Source: Hymenobacter algoricola (GTDB taxonomy: Bacteria; Bacteroidota; Bacteroidia; Cytophagales; Hymenobacteraceae). From it: a stretch of DNA of 64,000 bases. The first letter of the stretch is position 1; each line of letters opens with the position of its first letter. The stretch covers positions 1 through 64,000 of the forward strand of contig NZ_BAABDH010000016.1 in assembly GCF_039539525.1 (NCBI RefSeq), in the 5' to 3' direction. Positions 1-7,019 of the stretch are shown here, piece by piece. The notes under the pieces were generated by a model. That model made no database searches and was not told the DNA's origin. It worked only from the letters and a program-made list of their open reading frames with translations. A program made the translations under genes and the position numbers.

Positions 1-205
1 CCTGCGCGGCCGCGTCCAGGTAGCGGGCCCGCCCGCCCGTGGCCGGCTTGGGGGCCAGCGAGCCGGTGGCGGCCTGCAGACGCAGCAGGTCTTTGACAAA
101 CGAGCCGCTCACGCCGAAGCGCCGCGCCACGGCTACTTTCCGGGCACCCGGCTCCTGGCATGCCGCTGCTACCTGGGTGCGTAAATCAAGCGAATACGGT
201 CTCAT
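1..205 (-). CDS. IS630-family transposase, N-terminal part (partial)
   Basis: The first 68 residues are visible, starting MRPYSLDLR. They form a helix-turn-helix DNA-binding domain of the kind at the N terminus of IS630 transposases: a PYSxDLR opening followed by VARRFGVSGSFVKDLL, the recognition helix-turn-helix. This domain binds the terminal inverted repeats; the catalytic DDE domain lies beyond the window edge. The start is the only ATG near the element end and leaves a leader of about 55 bp. Whether the gene is intact cannot be judged. Confidence 0.75.
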   Translation of the reverse strand, partial: MRPYSLDLRTQVAAACQEPGARKVAVARRFGVSGSFVKDLLRLQAATGSLAPKPATGGRARYLDAAAQ

Positions 206-259
206 CTTACAGAATACGGCCACCCGACAAATACGGACGAACTGTTCACGAATCCGCTA
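1..259 (-). mobile_element. IS630-family insertion sequence, truncated by the window edge
   Basis: The element's transposase-proximal end is visible. On the minus strand it starts TAGCGGATTCGTGAACAGTT, immediately inside a TA dinucleotide (260-261) that fits the TA target duplication typical of IS630/Tc1-type elements. About 55 bp inside this end lies the start codon of an IS630-like transposase. The rest of the element is outside the window. The terminal sequence closely matches the ends of the two 164-bp elements at 36718-36881 and 39139-39302, so this IS, or a close relative, is the probable source of the transposase that moved them. Confidence 0.75.
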
Positions 260-321
260 TATGTACGCAAGAAGCCTTCGGGAAGCATACCCAAATCAGC
301 TTGCTTCCCGAAAGTCTGGCT

Positions 322-416
322 TTATAGGCCTAACGTGTCGAGTGGGGAAGCGGGGCGGGTAGTTTGCGCCACAGGCGAATGGATTTCGGTGGTTTTGGTG
401 CGGCTATGGCCCAGCC
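322..416 (-). pseudogene. Tyrosine recombinase C-terminal remnant
   Basis: The minus strand reads LGHSRTKTTEIHSPVAQTTR and on to SPLDTLGL before a stop at 322-324. This is the end of a phage-integrase/Xer-type recombinase: the LGHS-x-KTTE box carries the catalytic His, and the nucleophilic Tyr that normally follows (EIYTH) is replaced by His (EIHSP). Nothing upstream belongs to the enzyme, so about 30 codons survive. The same C-terminal tail is present in the larger remnant at 42020-42389, so the two derive from related enzymes. It abuts the stop codon of the next gene. Confidence 0.65.
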
Positions 417-422
417 TACCGC

Positions 423-782
423 TTACTTACTCTGCTCCGCTGCCGGCACCAGCCGAAAATACGTGGCCCGAAACCGGTTGTCTACCACTGTGCCCTGCAC
501 TTCCGCCTGCCGGATGGCGCTGCAGAAGCCGTCTTTGGCGTGGGCATCGCCGTGGGAATCGATGGTGGTGCCATCCACGAAGTAGGCCTGCCCGTTCAGG
601 CGAATGGCCAGGTCGCAGCTTTGGCCCGGCAAGCCCAGCCGGCACTGCCCGCAGGCTGCCTCAACCACCCGTATTTCTTGGGCGGTATCAGCAACCGTGG
701 TGCCGGCGGCGGCCCCTTGCTGTGCCTGCGCCGCGGCCGAGGTAAAAAAGCTCAGCAGCAGCAGGGTCAAAAACGGTTTCAT
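423..782 (-). CDS. DUF6370 family secreted protein
   Basis: 119 residues with a Sec signal peptide (MKPFLTLLLLSFFTSAAAQA, cleavage near residue 20). The mature part has the conserved pattern of this Bacteroidota family: EAACGQC, two further cysteines, YFVDGTxID and HGDAHAKDGFC, ending in a predicted beta segment. The four spaced Cys and the His/Asp cluster suggest disulfides or a metal site in the periplasm, but the function is not known. It stands alone, and its stop codon lies beside the recombinase scrap at 322-416. Confidence 0.75.
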   Translation of the reverse strand: MKPFLTLLLLSFFTSAAAQAQQGAAAGTTVADTAQEIRVVEAACGQCRLGLPGQSCDLAIRLNGQAYFVDGTTIDSHGDAHAKDGFCSAIRQAEVQGTVVDNRFRATYFRLVPAAEQSK

Positions 783-882
783 AAGGCAGTTGGTTGGGTT
801 GACGGGGAACGGGGGCGAAGGTACTGGTTTAGGACAACTGCCGGGGAGTCCTGCCCGCCGCTATCCGGCTTTGCGCCGCCGC

Positions 883-1311
883 TTACCGGGGCGGGCCGAG
901 CAGCTGGAGCGTCTTGTTATCCGCTGAGCCGCGGAAGAATTTTTCCAGCACGGCCTGAAACACCGGGTTGCTTTGTAAAGAAGCAAACAAGGTCATCGAC
1001 GACTTCAGCTTCAGATCGTCGGGAGCCCCGAATATCCGGCTGGCGTCACTGGATTCCAGCTGCAGCAGCTCCTGACAGATGCTGACGAGCCGGCTGCCCA
1101 GCACCGGGTGCTGCACGTAAGCCTCCGCCTCCCGGCGGTCCTGGATGGCGTAAAACTTCGCCGTCTCACTGAACCCCAACCCCTGAATCTGGGGAAAAAC
1201 ATACCACATCCAGTGGCTCCGCTTGCGGCCGGCCCTGACCTCGGCCAGGGCAGTGGCGTAGTCGGTTTCCTGGGCGGTGAGGAAGCGCTGTAAGCTGTTT
1301 TCGGTGGGCAT
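883..1311 (-). CDS. DUF1810 domain-containing protein
   Basis: 142 residues matching the DUF1810 family across its whole length: the N-terminal LQRFLTAQ with a following acidic/aromatic helix, the signature GRKRSHWMWYVFPQIQGLG near residues 28-46, and DDLKLKSSMTLFA near the C terminus. Family members are about 140-150 residues, so it is complete. The biochemical function is unknown. The ATG at 1311 is the natural start because the domain begins within a few residues. A strong hairpin lies just upstream at 1333-1364. Confidence 0.85.
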   Translation of the reverse strand: MPTENSLQRFLTAQETDYATALAEVRAGRKRSHWMWYVFPQIQGLGFSETAKFYAIQDRREAEAYVQHPVLGSRLVSICQELLQLESSDASRIFGAPDDLKLKSSMTLFASLQSNPVFQAVLEKFFRGSADNKTLQLLGPPR

Positions 1312-1332
1312 CGGCTGGAGGCTTTAAAACGA

Positions 1333-1364
1333 GGAATACCTGCCCCGGGGCGGGCAGGTATTCC
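1333..1364. repeat. 13-bp perfect hairpin between two genes
   Basis: GGAATACCTGCCC (1333-1345) pairs perfectly with GGGCAGGTATTCC (1352-1364) across a 6-nt loop. It lies upstream of the DUF1810 start and downstream of the 76-bp palindrome. No T-run follows on either side, so it is not an obvious intrinsic terminator. Confidence 0.6.
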
Positions 1365-1433
1365 GGCTCTACGAAACCGGTTGGGCCGGGGTAAGCGCCG
1401 CCGCACAAAACGCCCGGCAGGCCGCGCCTCGCT

Positions 1434-1509
1434 CAACGGGAGTCATTCCACGCAGAAAAGGCCTGCCCGGTACCGGGCAGGCCTTTTCTGCGTGGAATGA
1501 CTCCCGTTG
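1434..1509. terminator. 76-bp perfect palindrome containing the menB terminator
   Basis: Two 38-nt arms are exactly complementary with no loop, centred between 1471 and 1472 (GGTACC at the centre). The inner part, AAAAGGCCTGCCCGG and its complement followed by TTTT, is a typical bidirectional intrinsic terminator 3 bp from the menB stop. The perfect pairing continues another 20 bp on each side, well beyond what a terminator needs. Confidence 0.8.
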
Positions 1510-1511
1510 CC

Positions 1512-2336
1512 TCAGGGAAACTTGGGGTACTTGGAGAAGTCCGGGGTGCGCTTCTCCACAAAGGCGTTGCGGCCTTCCTTGGCTTCCTCGCTCAGGTAGT
1601 AGAGCAGCGTGGCGTTGCCGGCCAGCTCCTGAATGCCGGCCTGCCCGTCGAGCTCGGCATTGAAGGCCGACTTGAGCATGCGCAGGGCCAGGGGGCTTTT
1701 CTCCAGAATCTTCCTGCACCAGGCCACGGTGGTTTCCTCCAGCTTATCGAGCGGTACCACTTTGTTGACCAGGCCCATGTCGAGGGCTTCCTGGGCGTCG
1801 TACTGGTCGCACAAAAACCAGATTTCGCGGGCCTTCTTCTGGCCCACCACCCGCGCCAGGTAGGAAGCGCCGAAGCCGCCGTCGAAGGAGCCGACTTTGG
1901 GGCCGGTCTGCCCGAAGCGGGCGTTGTCGGCGGCAATGCTCAGGTCGCAGACGACGTGCAGCACGTGGCCGCCACCGATGGCCCAGCCGGCCACCATGGC
2001 AATGACGGGCTTGGGAATGGAGCGGATCTGCTTCTGCAGATCCAGCACGTTCAGCCGGGGCACCGTGTCCTCGCCGATGTAGCCGCCGTGGCCCCGCACG
2101 CTCTGGTCGCCGCCCGAGCAGAAGGCTTTGCCGCCCTCGCCCGTGAGCACCACCACGCCGATGTCGGTGCGCATGCGGCAGATGTCCATGGCCTCAATCA
2201 TCTCCTGCACCGTGAGGGGCGTGAAGGCGTTGTGGACCTGGGGGCGGTTGATGCTGATTTTGGCGATGCCCTCGTGGAAGGTGAAGAGGATTTCGCGGAA
2301 CTCCTTGATCGGGGTCCAGATGATTTGTTCAGCCAT
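1512..2336 (-). CDS. menB: 1,4-dihydroxy-2-naphthoyl-CoA synthase
   Basis: 274 residues of the crotonase fold. The enzyme closes the second ring of the naphthoquinone from o-succinylbenzoyl-CoA in menaquinone synthesis. Visible motifs: FCSGGDQ (oxyanion/CoA binding), GWAIGGGH, and QTGPKVGSFDGG, which has the Gly found in the bicarbonate-dependent (E. coli-like) class. The C terminus has the usual RTPDFSKYPKFP-like tail. An upstream in-frame ATG at 2369 would add a non-homologous Phe-rich leader, so MAEQ at 2336 is chosen. It is the last gene of the men operon and ends at the palindromic terminator. Confidence 0.95.
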   Translation of the reverse strand: MAEQIIWTPIKEFREILFTFHEGIAKISINRPQVHNAFTPLTVQEMIEAMDICRMRTDIGVVVLTGEGGKAFCSGGDQSVRGHGGYIGEDTVPRLNVLDLQKQIRSIPKPVIAMVAGWAIGGGHVLHVVCDLSIAADNARFGQTGPKVGSFDGGFGASYLARVVGQKKAREIWFLCDQYDAQEALDMGLVNKVVPLDKLEETTVAWCRKILEKSPLALRMLKSAFNAELDGQAGIQELAGNATLLYYLSEEAKEGRNAFVEKRTPDFSKYPKFP

Positions 2337-2355
2337 AAAAGGAGGAAAAAAGAAC

Positions 2356-2444
2356 GTCATGCTGAACAAAGCCGAAGCATCTCGCGGGCAATGGTAATCA
2401 GATTACCGTGGCGGTAGAGCTGCTTCGGCTTTGCTCAGCATGAC
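2356..2444. repeat. Intergenic inverted repeat of the GTCATGCTGA type
   Basis: The arms CGTCATGCTGAACAAAGCC and its near-complement ending CAGCATGACA bracket 89 bp between menD and menB. A second internal stem, GGTAATC/GATTACC, sits at the centre. Similar GTCATnnTGAG-type fold-back units occur at 55625-55782 and 61017-61170. On RNA this would be a long hairpin inside the men transcript, between menD and menB. Confidence 0.7.
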
Positions 2445-2458
2445 AACGATTGGTAGAG

Positions 2459-4357
2459 TTAAGAGGAGAAAGACGTGCGCACGGCGGCGCGGTACTGCTC
2501 GAAAAAGGCGGCGTTGGTGGCGCTGTCGGTGGTGATTTCCAGCAGCGCCGCGCTGCTGCCGGGTGCAAAGAAAACCGACAAAGCCGTTTTGAGTTCAGCA
2601 AAGGTAGTGGCCGTGAAGTAGCGCAGCCCAAAATCCCGGGCCGTGTGCTCGGCCGTGAGCGGCTGGCGGGTTTCGAAGAGCTCCTCTAGCTCCGGCTGCT
2701 GCCGCGGCCCGTCGATGAGGCGGAAGATGCCGCCGCCGTGGTTGTTGAACAGCACCACGCGCAGGTTGGGCGTAGCATAGTTTTGCCAGAAGGCATTGCG
2801 GTCGTAGAAAAAGGCCACGTCGCCGGTCATGAGCACCACGGGCCGCGCGGGCTGGGCCAGGGCCGCGCCCACGGCCGTGCTGGTGCAGCCGTCGATGCCG
2901 CTGGTGCCGCGGTTGGCGAATACTTCCACGCTTTTGGTATCGGGCACGCCCAGAATGTTGGCGTAGCGCACGGCCATGCTGTTGGCCAGGTGCAGCGCGG
3001 TGTGGTCGGGGAGGTGGCGCAGAGCGTGGTGGAAGGCCGTAAATTCGTTGAACGGCTGCTCGGGCTGGGCCATAAAATCGGCCAGGAAATCCCGGGCCCA
3101 GCGGTCGGCTTTGTGCCAGGGCGTGGCGTAGGCAGCTTTGGCCGCGGCGTCTTTTTCCGGCACCGCCCAGCCCGCTTGCGGCCAGGTGAGGCGCTCGGGG
3201 GCACTGGCCGGAATCGGGCCGGCAGGTCCTGGAACGGCTTTGGCGGCGGGCTCCGCTGGCCTGGCCGCACCGGGTGCTTCGTCCGTAGCCGTCAAAACCC
3301 GGCCCTCGGCCAGCGGATCAGCAGCGGCCAGCTGCCGGAAAAAGTCGGCGGGGTCGAGGCGGATGATGCGGGTCAGGGATTTGAACGTGTCGGCTACCGG
3401 CCCGGCAGCCTGCACGTGCCAGTGCTGGGCCGGGGCCGCGTCGCGCAAATACAGCTTCAGCGCCTTGGAAATCAGGGACTGGCCGAAGGTGATAAGCAGC
3501 TCGGGCCGCAGTGCCGCCTTCAGCCCCGGCTCCGGCACGGCCAGAAACAGGTCGTGGTGGCTGATGGGGGCGGTGCGCAGGTCGTAGGTGGCCCCCATGG
3601 GCTGGTGCAGGTTGGCAATACTGTCGCCCACTACCGGCGTCTGGTAGGCGGTGCTGAACTGGCGCAGGGCCAGCCGCAGCGCGTCGTCGGGGCGGTGCTG
3701 GCCGGCCACCACCAGCACCCGCGGCGTGGTCCGGACGGCCTGGCGCAGGGCTGCCACCTCGGGGCCGGCAAGGTGGGCTGCTCCGGTGGTTTCCCGGATG
3801 ATGCGGACCTTCTCAAACCGGATTTCCTCGCCCTGCTTGGGGTAAAAGGGCTCCCGCAGCGGCACGTTTACCTGCACCGGCCCGGCCGGAAACTGCTGGG
3901 CCAGGTTGATGGCCTCCGATACCAGGCGGGCCGAATGCCATTGGGCGTCGGCGTGGGAGGTGTCGGCGGGGAAGGTGAACGTGCCTTTGGCGTGGGCTCC
4001 GTAGAGGTCGGTCTGGCGGATGGTCTGGCCGTCGAGCTGGTCAATCCACTCCGGGGGGCGGTCGGCGGTGAAGATGACGAGCGGAATCTGCTGGAAAAAG
4101 GCCTCGGCCACGGCCGGCGCATAGTTCAGCCCCGCCGTGCCGGACGTGCACACCAGCGCCACGGCCCGCTGCTGGCTCTGGGCCAGCCCCAGCCCGATAA
4201 AGGCTGCTGCCCGCTCGTCGGGCACCGTGCGCACCCTGATGGCCGGGTGGCGGGCAAAGGCAATGGTCAGCGGCGCGCACCGGCTGCCCGGCGACAGCAC
4301 CACGTCGGTAATGCCGTGCTGGGCGCAGATTTCGGCGATGTTATGAACAGCCTGCAT
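2459..4357 (-). CDS. menD: SEPHCHC synthase (2-succinyl-5-enolpyruvyl-6-hydroxy-3-cyclohexene-1-carboxylate synthase)
   Basis: 632 residues of a thiamine-diphosphate enzyme that joins isochorismate to 2-oxoglutarate-derived succinic semialdehyde in the menaquinone pathway. The N-terminal PYR domain shows VLSPGSRCAPL and CTSGTAGLNYAPAV. The C-terminal PP domain shows GTSGIDGCTSTAVGAAL, TGDVAFFYDRNAF and NNHGGGIF, the last two being the cofactor- and metal-binding stretch. Between the middle and PP domains (roughly residues 350-400) is an Ala/Pro-rich segment not expected in the family, probably a flexible linker. The ATG at 4357 (MQAVHN) is preferred over 4399 because the extra residues come from an AT-rich repeat. 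Confidence 0.95.
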   Translation of the reverse strand: MQAVHNIAEICAQHGITDVVLSPGSRCAPLTIAFARHPAIRVRTVPDERAAAFIGLGLAQSQQRAVALVCTSGTAGLNYAPAVAEAFFQQIPLVIFTADRPPEWIDQLDGQTIRQTDLYGAHAKGTFTFPADTSHADAQWHSARLVSEAINLAQQFPAGPVQVNVPLREPFYPKQGEEIRFEKVRIIRETTGAAHLAGPEVAALRQAVRTTPRVLVVAGQHRPDDALRLALRQFSTAYQTPVVGDSIANLHQPMGATYDLRTAPISHHDLFLAVPEPGLKAALRPELLITFGQSLISKALKLYLRDAAPAQHWHVQAAGPVADTFKSLTRIIRLDPADFFRQLAAADPLAEGRVLTATDEAPGAARPAEPAAKAVPGPAGPIPASAPERLTWPQAGWAVPEKDAAAKAAYATPWHKADRWARDFLADFMAQPEQPFNEFTAFHHALRHLPDHTALHLANSMAVRYANILGVPDTKSVEVFANRGTSGIDGCTSTAVGAALAQPARPVVLMTGDVAFFYDRNAFWQNYATPNLRVVLFNNHGGGIFRLIDGPRQQPELEELFETRQPLTAEHTARDFGLRYFTATTFAELKTALSVFFAPGSSAALLEITTDSATNAAFFEQYRAAVRTSFSS

Positions 4358-4365
4358 TTTTAACT

Positions 4366-4451
4366 GAGAATTAAAAATTAAAAACCGAGTTGCTGACACG
4401 AGTCAGGGGCGAGAATCAACCAGACCAGACGAAGCCTGATTTTTAATTCTC
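4366..4451. repeat. AT-rich inverted repeat between menF and menD
   Basis: GAGAATTAAAAAT (4366-4378) pairs exactly with ATTTTTAATTCTC (4439-4451). The left arm abuts the menD start codon region. Similar AATTnnnAATT-type repeats precede ychF (around 50675-50710) and lie around coaD and DUF3822 (61655-61672 and 62085-62115). The loop contains no open frame. Confidence 0.6.
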
Positions 4452-4456
4452 AACTT

Positions 4457-5689
4457 TTAAGTAAGCACCGCGGCCACGGTGCTGAGCTTCATTTCCGTTT
4501 CGCTCCATTCGCGCGCCGGGTCCGAGTCGACGGTCAGGCCGGTGCCGGCGTACAACACGGCTTCGGTCGGGCGGAGCTGCAGGCAGCGCAGGTTCACGAA
4601 CAACCGCGCCACGCCCGCCTGGGGCAGGTTCACGGGGCCCAGAAAACCGCTGTAGTAGGCCCGGTCGTAGCCTTCGTGCTGGTGCAAAAAGTGCAGGGCG
4701 GCCTGCTTGGGCATGCCGCCCACGGCCGAGGTAGGGTGGAGCAGGCGCAGCATGTCGGTGCCCAGGGTGGGGAAGGGCACGGCGCGCAGGTTCACGGCAA
4801 AGTCGGTGCGCAGGTGCAGCAGCTGTCCGGCCACGGCCGTGCGGGGGCCGGTTTCCTCGTACTCGCGCAGCCGCAGCTGCTTGAAGCAGTTCACGATGTA
4901 GCGCGACACGAGGGCCTGCTCCTCAATTTCCTTCTGCCGCCAGATGGCCTGCTGGGGCAGCATGCCGGGGGCCAGCGGCTGAGTGCCGGCCAGCGCCATG
5001 GTGCGGAAAATGCCGGCCTCGTCGATGGTGACCAGCACCTCGGGCGACGCGCCCAGCCAGGTGCCCGCGCCCGGCGCACTGACCACCGACACAAACGCCT
5101 GCGGGTAGCGCTGGCACAGGCTGTCGAAAGCCCGCAGGGCATCAAACCTCGCCGGCAGCGGCTGCCGGGCGGCCCGGCTCGATACCACTTTCACCACCTG
5201 CCCGTGGCGGATGGCCGCCACGCCGGTTTCCACCAGCGCCGTGTACTCGGCCTGCGAAGCCGTGTGCGGCAGCGGCTGCGGACTCAGGTGCCAGGGCAGC
5301 GGACCATCGGCCCCCGTCGGAGGCTGGGCCAGAAAATCCAGCAGCGGGCGTGCCAGGTGGTCGGCAGAGTTCAGCTGCAGCTCGGCCGGACTGGCAGCAT
5401 CCCAAAACACGTCGCCGGGCAGGAACAGGGCCGGGTTGTGGTCGGAGTCGCGGAAGGGGAAAAAGGCGAAGCCGGCCGGGGCGTCGGGCGTCAGGGCCGG
5501 CGGCAGGCCGGTCAGGGCCGCCTCGGCCGAAAAGCTCAGGCACAGCTGCGGGGAGGCCGCGCCGGGCAGCCGCCACACCGCCACCGGCAGCCGGTGCAGC
5601 AGCGCAAACGCGAGCAGCCGGCGCAGCTGCTCTGCCGGGCTGCCGGGCAGGCTCGGCCACGCTACCGGTTGCGGGCTGGCCTGACTCAT
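4457..5689 (-). CDS. menF: Isochorismate synthase
   Basis: 410 residues with a C-terminal chorismate-binding domain. The enzyme isomerises chorismate to isochorismate, the first committed step of menaquinone synthesis. Motifs: GASPEVLV, MALAGTQ, KEIEEQALV, HPTSAVGGMPK, YYSGFLGPV, AGTGLTVDSDP and a final EWSETEMK, which together supply Mg2+ and substrate contacts. The ATG at 5689 overlaps the menI stop codon as ATGA, which implies translational coupling and fixes the start. A MenF-like rather than siderophore (EntC-like) role is inferred from the men neighbours. Confidence 0.92.
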   Translation of the reverse strand: MSQASPQPVAWPSLPGSPAEQLRRLLAFALLHRLPVAVWRLPGAASPQLCLSFSAEAALTGLPPALTPDAPAGFAFFPFRDSDHNPALFLPGDVFWDAASPAELQLNSADHLARPLLDFLAQPPTGADGPLPWHLSPQPLPHTASQAEYTALVETGVAAIRHGQVVKVVSSRAARQPLPARFDALRAFDSLCQRYPQAFVSVVSAPGAGTWLGASPEVLVTIDEAGIFRTMALAGTQPLAPGMLPQQAIWRQKEIEEQALVSRYIVNCFKQLRLREYEETGPRTAVAGQLLHLRTDFAVNLRAVPFPTLGTDMLRLLHPTSAVGGMPKQAALHFLHQHEGYDRAYYSGFLGPVNLPQAGVARLFVNLRCLQLRPTEAVLYAGTGLTVDSDPAREWSETEMKLSTVAAVLT

Positions 5690-6129
5690 GCGGGCTGGCC
5701 GGGGGCGGGCGGCAGGTCGATAACGGCCATGGTGATGCGGCTGATGCAGACCAGCGCCCCGGTTTCTTCGTGGCTGATGCGGATTTCCCAGACCTGAGTG
5801 GTGCGGCCCACATGCAGGGCCGTGGCCCGCCCCACCACGTAGCCCGAGCGCACCCCCTTGAGATGATTCGCGTTGATTTCCAGCCCCACGCACGCTTTTT
5901 TGCGTAGATCAACCTGCAGGGCCGCCCCGATGCTGCCCAGCGTTTCGGCCAGGGCCACCGAGGCGCCGCCGTGCAGCAGGCCCATGGGCTGGTGCGTGCG
6001 GTGGTCCACGGGCATCCGGCCCACCAGCAGCTTGTCGCCAACCTCCGTTATTTCTATGCCCAGGTGCTCGCCGAGCGTGTTGCGGCACCAGGCATTAAGC
6101 TGAACGAGGTCGGCGGTGAGTTGTTCCAT
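5686..6129 (-). CDS. menI: 1,4-dihydroxy-2-naphthoyl-CoA hydrolase (hotdog thioesterase)
   Basis: 147 residues, a single hotdog domain. MPVDHRTHQPMGLLHGGAS followed by LAETLGS is the signature of the E. coli YdiI/MenI and EntH group, with the catalytic acidic residue in LAETLGS; GLEINANHLK and QVWEIRI also match. The enzyme would release free DHNA from DHNA-CoA. It is the first gene of the operon with menF, menD and menB, which supports a menaquinone role over a PaaI-type one. The start at 6129 (MEQLTADL) gives the usual length. menC, menE and menA are not in this window. Confidence 0.87.
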   Translation of the reverse strand: MEQLTADLVQLNAWCRNTLGEHLGIEITEVGDKLLVGRMPVDHRTHQPMGLLHGGASVALAETLGSIGAALQVDLRKKACVGLEINANHLKGVRSGYVVGRATALHVGRTTQVWEIRISHEETGALVCISRITMAVIDLPPAPGQPA

Positions 6130-6194
6130 GCGGGATACTGCGAATAAAAAGGGTTTTTTAGGGGCCGAAAGCCGTACTTTGGGGCCTGAAACGA

Positions 6195-6202
6195 CAAAGC
6201 TA
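6195..6202 (-). promoter_or_regulatory. Probable -7 box of the men operon
   Basis: On the minus strand this reads TAGCTTTG, an exact match to the Bacteroidota TAnnTTTG -7 element, about 66 bp upstream of menI. A TTTG lies 16 bp further upstream, slightly closer than the usual 19-20 bp. It overlaps the start region of the divergent gene at 6211. Confidence 0.5.
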
Positions 6203-6210
6203 GCGGGAAA

Positions 6211-6834
6211 GTGAGCGTCAAAAAAATATACCTCATCCGGCACGGCCAGACCGACTTCAACGTGGCCGGCATCGTGCAGGGCAGCGGCGTCGATTCGCGT
6301 CTGAACGAAGCCGGCCACCGGCAGGCGGCGCGCTTCTTCGCGGCCTATAAACACCTGCCCTTCGATAAAGTCTACACCTCCACGCTGCAGCGCACCCACC
6401 AGTCGGTGCAGGGCTTCCTCGATCTGGGCCTGCCCCACGAACAGCACGCAGGCCTGAACGAGATTAGCTGGGGCGCCCGCGAAGGCACCCGCATCACGGC
6501 CGAGGAAGACGAAGAATACTACCGGGTGCTGCGGCAGTGGCACCAGGGCCAGACTACGGCCCGCCTGCCCGGGGGCGAGAGTCCGGACGAGGTGGCCGCC
6601 CGCCAGCGCCCGTTTATCGACCTGATGGCCGCCCGCCCCGAGGAGGAAAATATTCTGGTCTGCATGCACGGCCGGGCCATGCGCGTGCTGCTCTGCCAGC
6701 TGCTGAACTACCCGCTCAGCCACATGGACGCCTTCGAGCACCGCAACCTGTGTTTGTACAAAGTGCATTACACCGGCACGCTGTTCTCGGTCCGCAGCTT
6801 CCTCGACGTGCAGCATCTGCAGGAGCCGGCCTGA
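6211..6834 (+). CDS. Histidine phosphatase family protein
   Basis: 207 residues of the phosphoglycerate mutase-like superfamily. LIRHGQTDFN at residues 8-17 carries the phospho-accepting His; YTSTLQRTHQS supplies the second Arg, LNEISWGAREG the Glu proton donor region, and MHGRAMRVLL the second catalytic His. Family members dephosphorylate sugar phosphates, nucleotides or other small metabolites, and the substrate cannot be read from the sequence. The start is GTG at 6211, right before the first beta strand. It is divergent from the men operon. Confidence 0.88.
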   Translation: MSVKKIYLIRHGQTDFNVAGIVQGSGVDSRLNEAGHRQAARFFAAYKHLPFDKVYTSTLQRTHQSVQGFLDLGLPHEQHAGLNEISWGAREGTRITAEEDEEYYRVLRQWHQGQTTARLPGGESPDEVAARQRPFIDLMAARPEEENILVCMHGRAMRVLLCQLLNYPLSHMDAFEHRNLCLYKVHYTGTLFSVRSFLDVQHLQEPA

Positions 6835-6960
6835 GCCAGGCTTTTCCAAAGCGGCTGTGGCTGAAGCGTTAACCCGAGGGGCTGCGCCGCCGCCGGCAAC
6901 CCTGGGTTCAAAGGCGAATTTTCGCTGGCAAACGGTAAAGAACCAGAAGCTTCCGGATAG

Positions 6961-6991
6961 TTTGCTCCCCCGGATTTTCGGGCTAATTTTG
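6961..6991 (+). promoter_or_regulatory. Promoter of the pyruvate dehydrogenase E2 gene
   Basis: A TTTG -33 element (6961-6964) and TAATTTTG -7 element (6984-6991) are separated by exactly 19 bp, matching the Bacteroidota housekeeping sigma consensus. Transcription would begin near 6997-7000, about 20 nt before the ATG at 7020. Confidence 0.7.
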
Positions 6992-7019
6992 ACCCTACAC
7001 AATACAAGCGAAGACACAG

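Noticed and set aside
540..1085. 181-codon plus-strand frame across two small genes
   Set aside because: Antisense to DUF6370 and DUF1810 genes; no independent signal.
2738..4363. 541-codon open frame antisense to menD
   Set aside because: A shadow caused by GC-rich codons; menD on the other strand is a full-length known enzyme.
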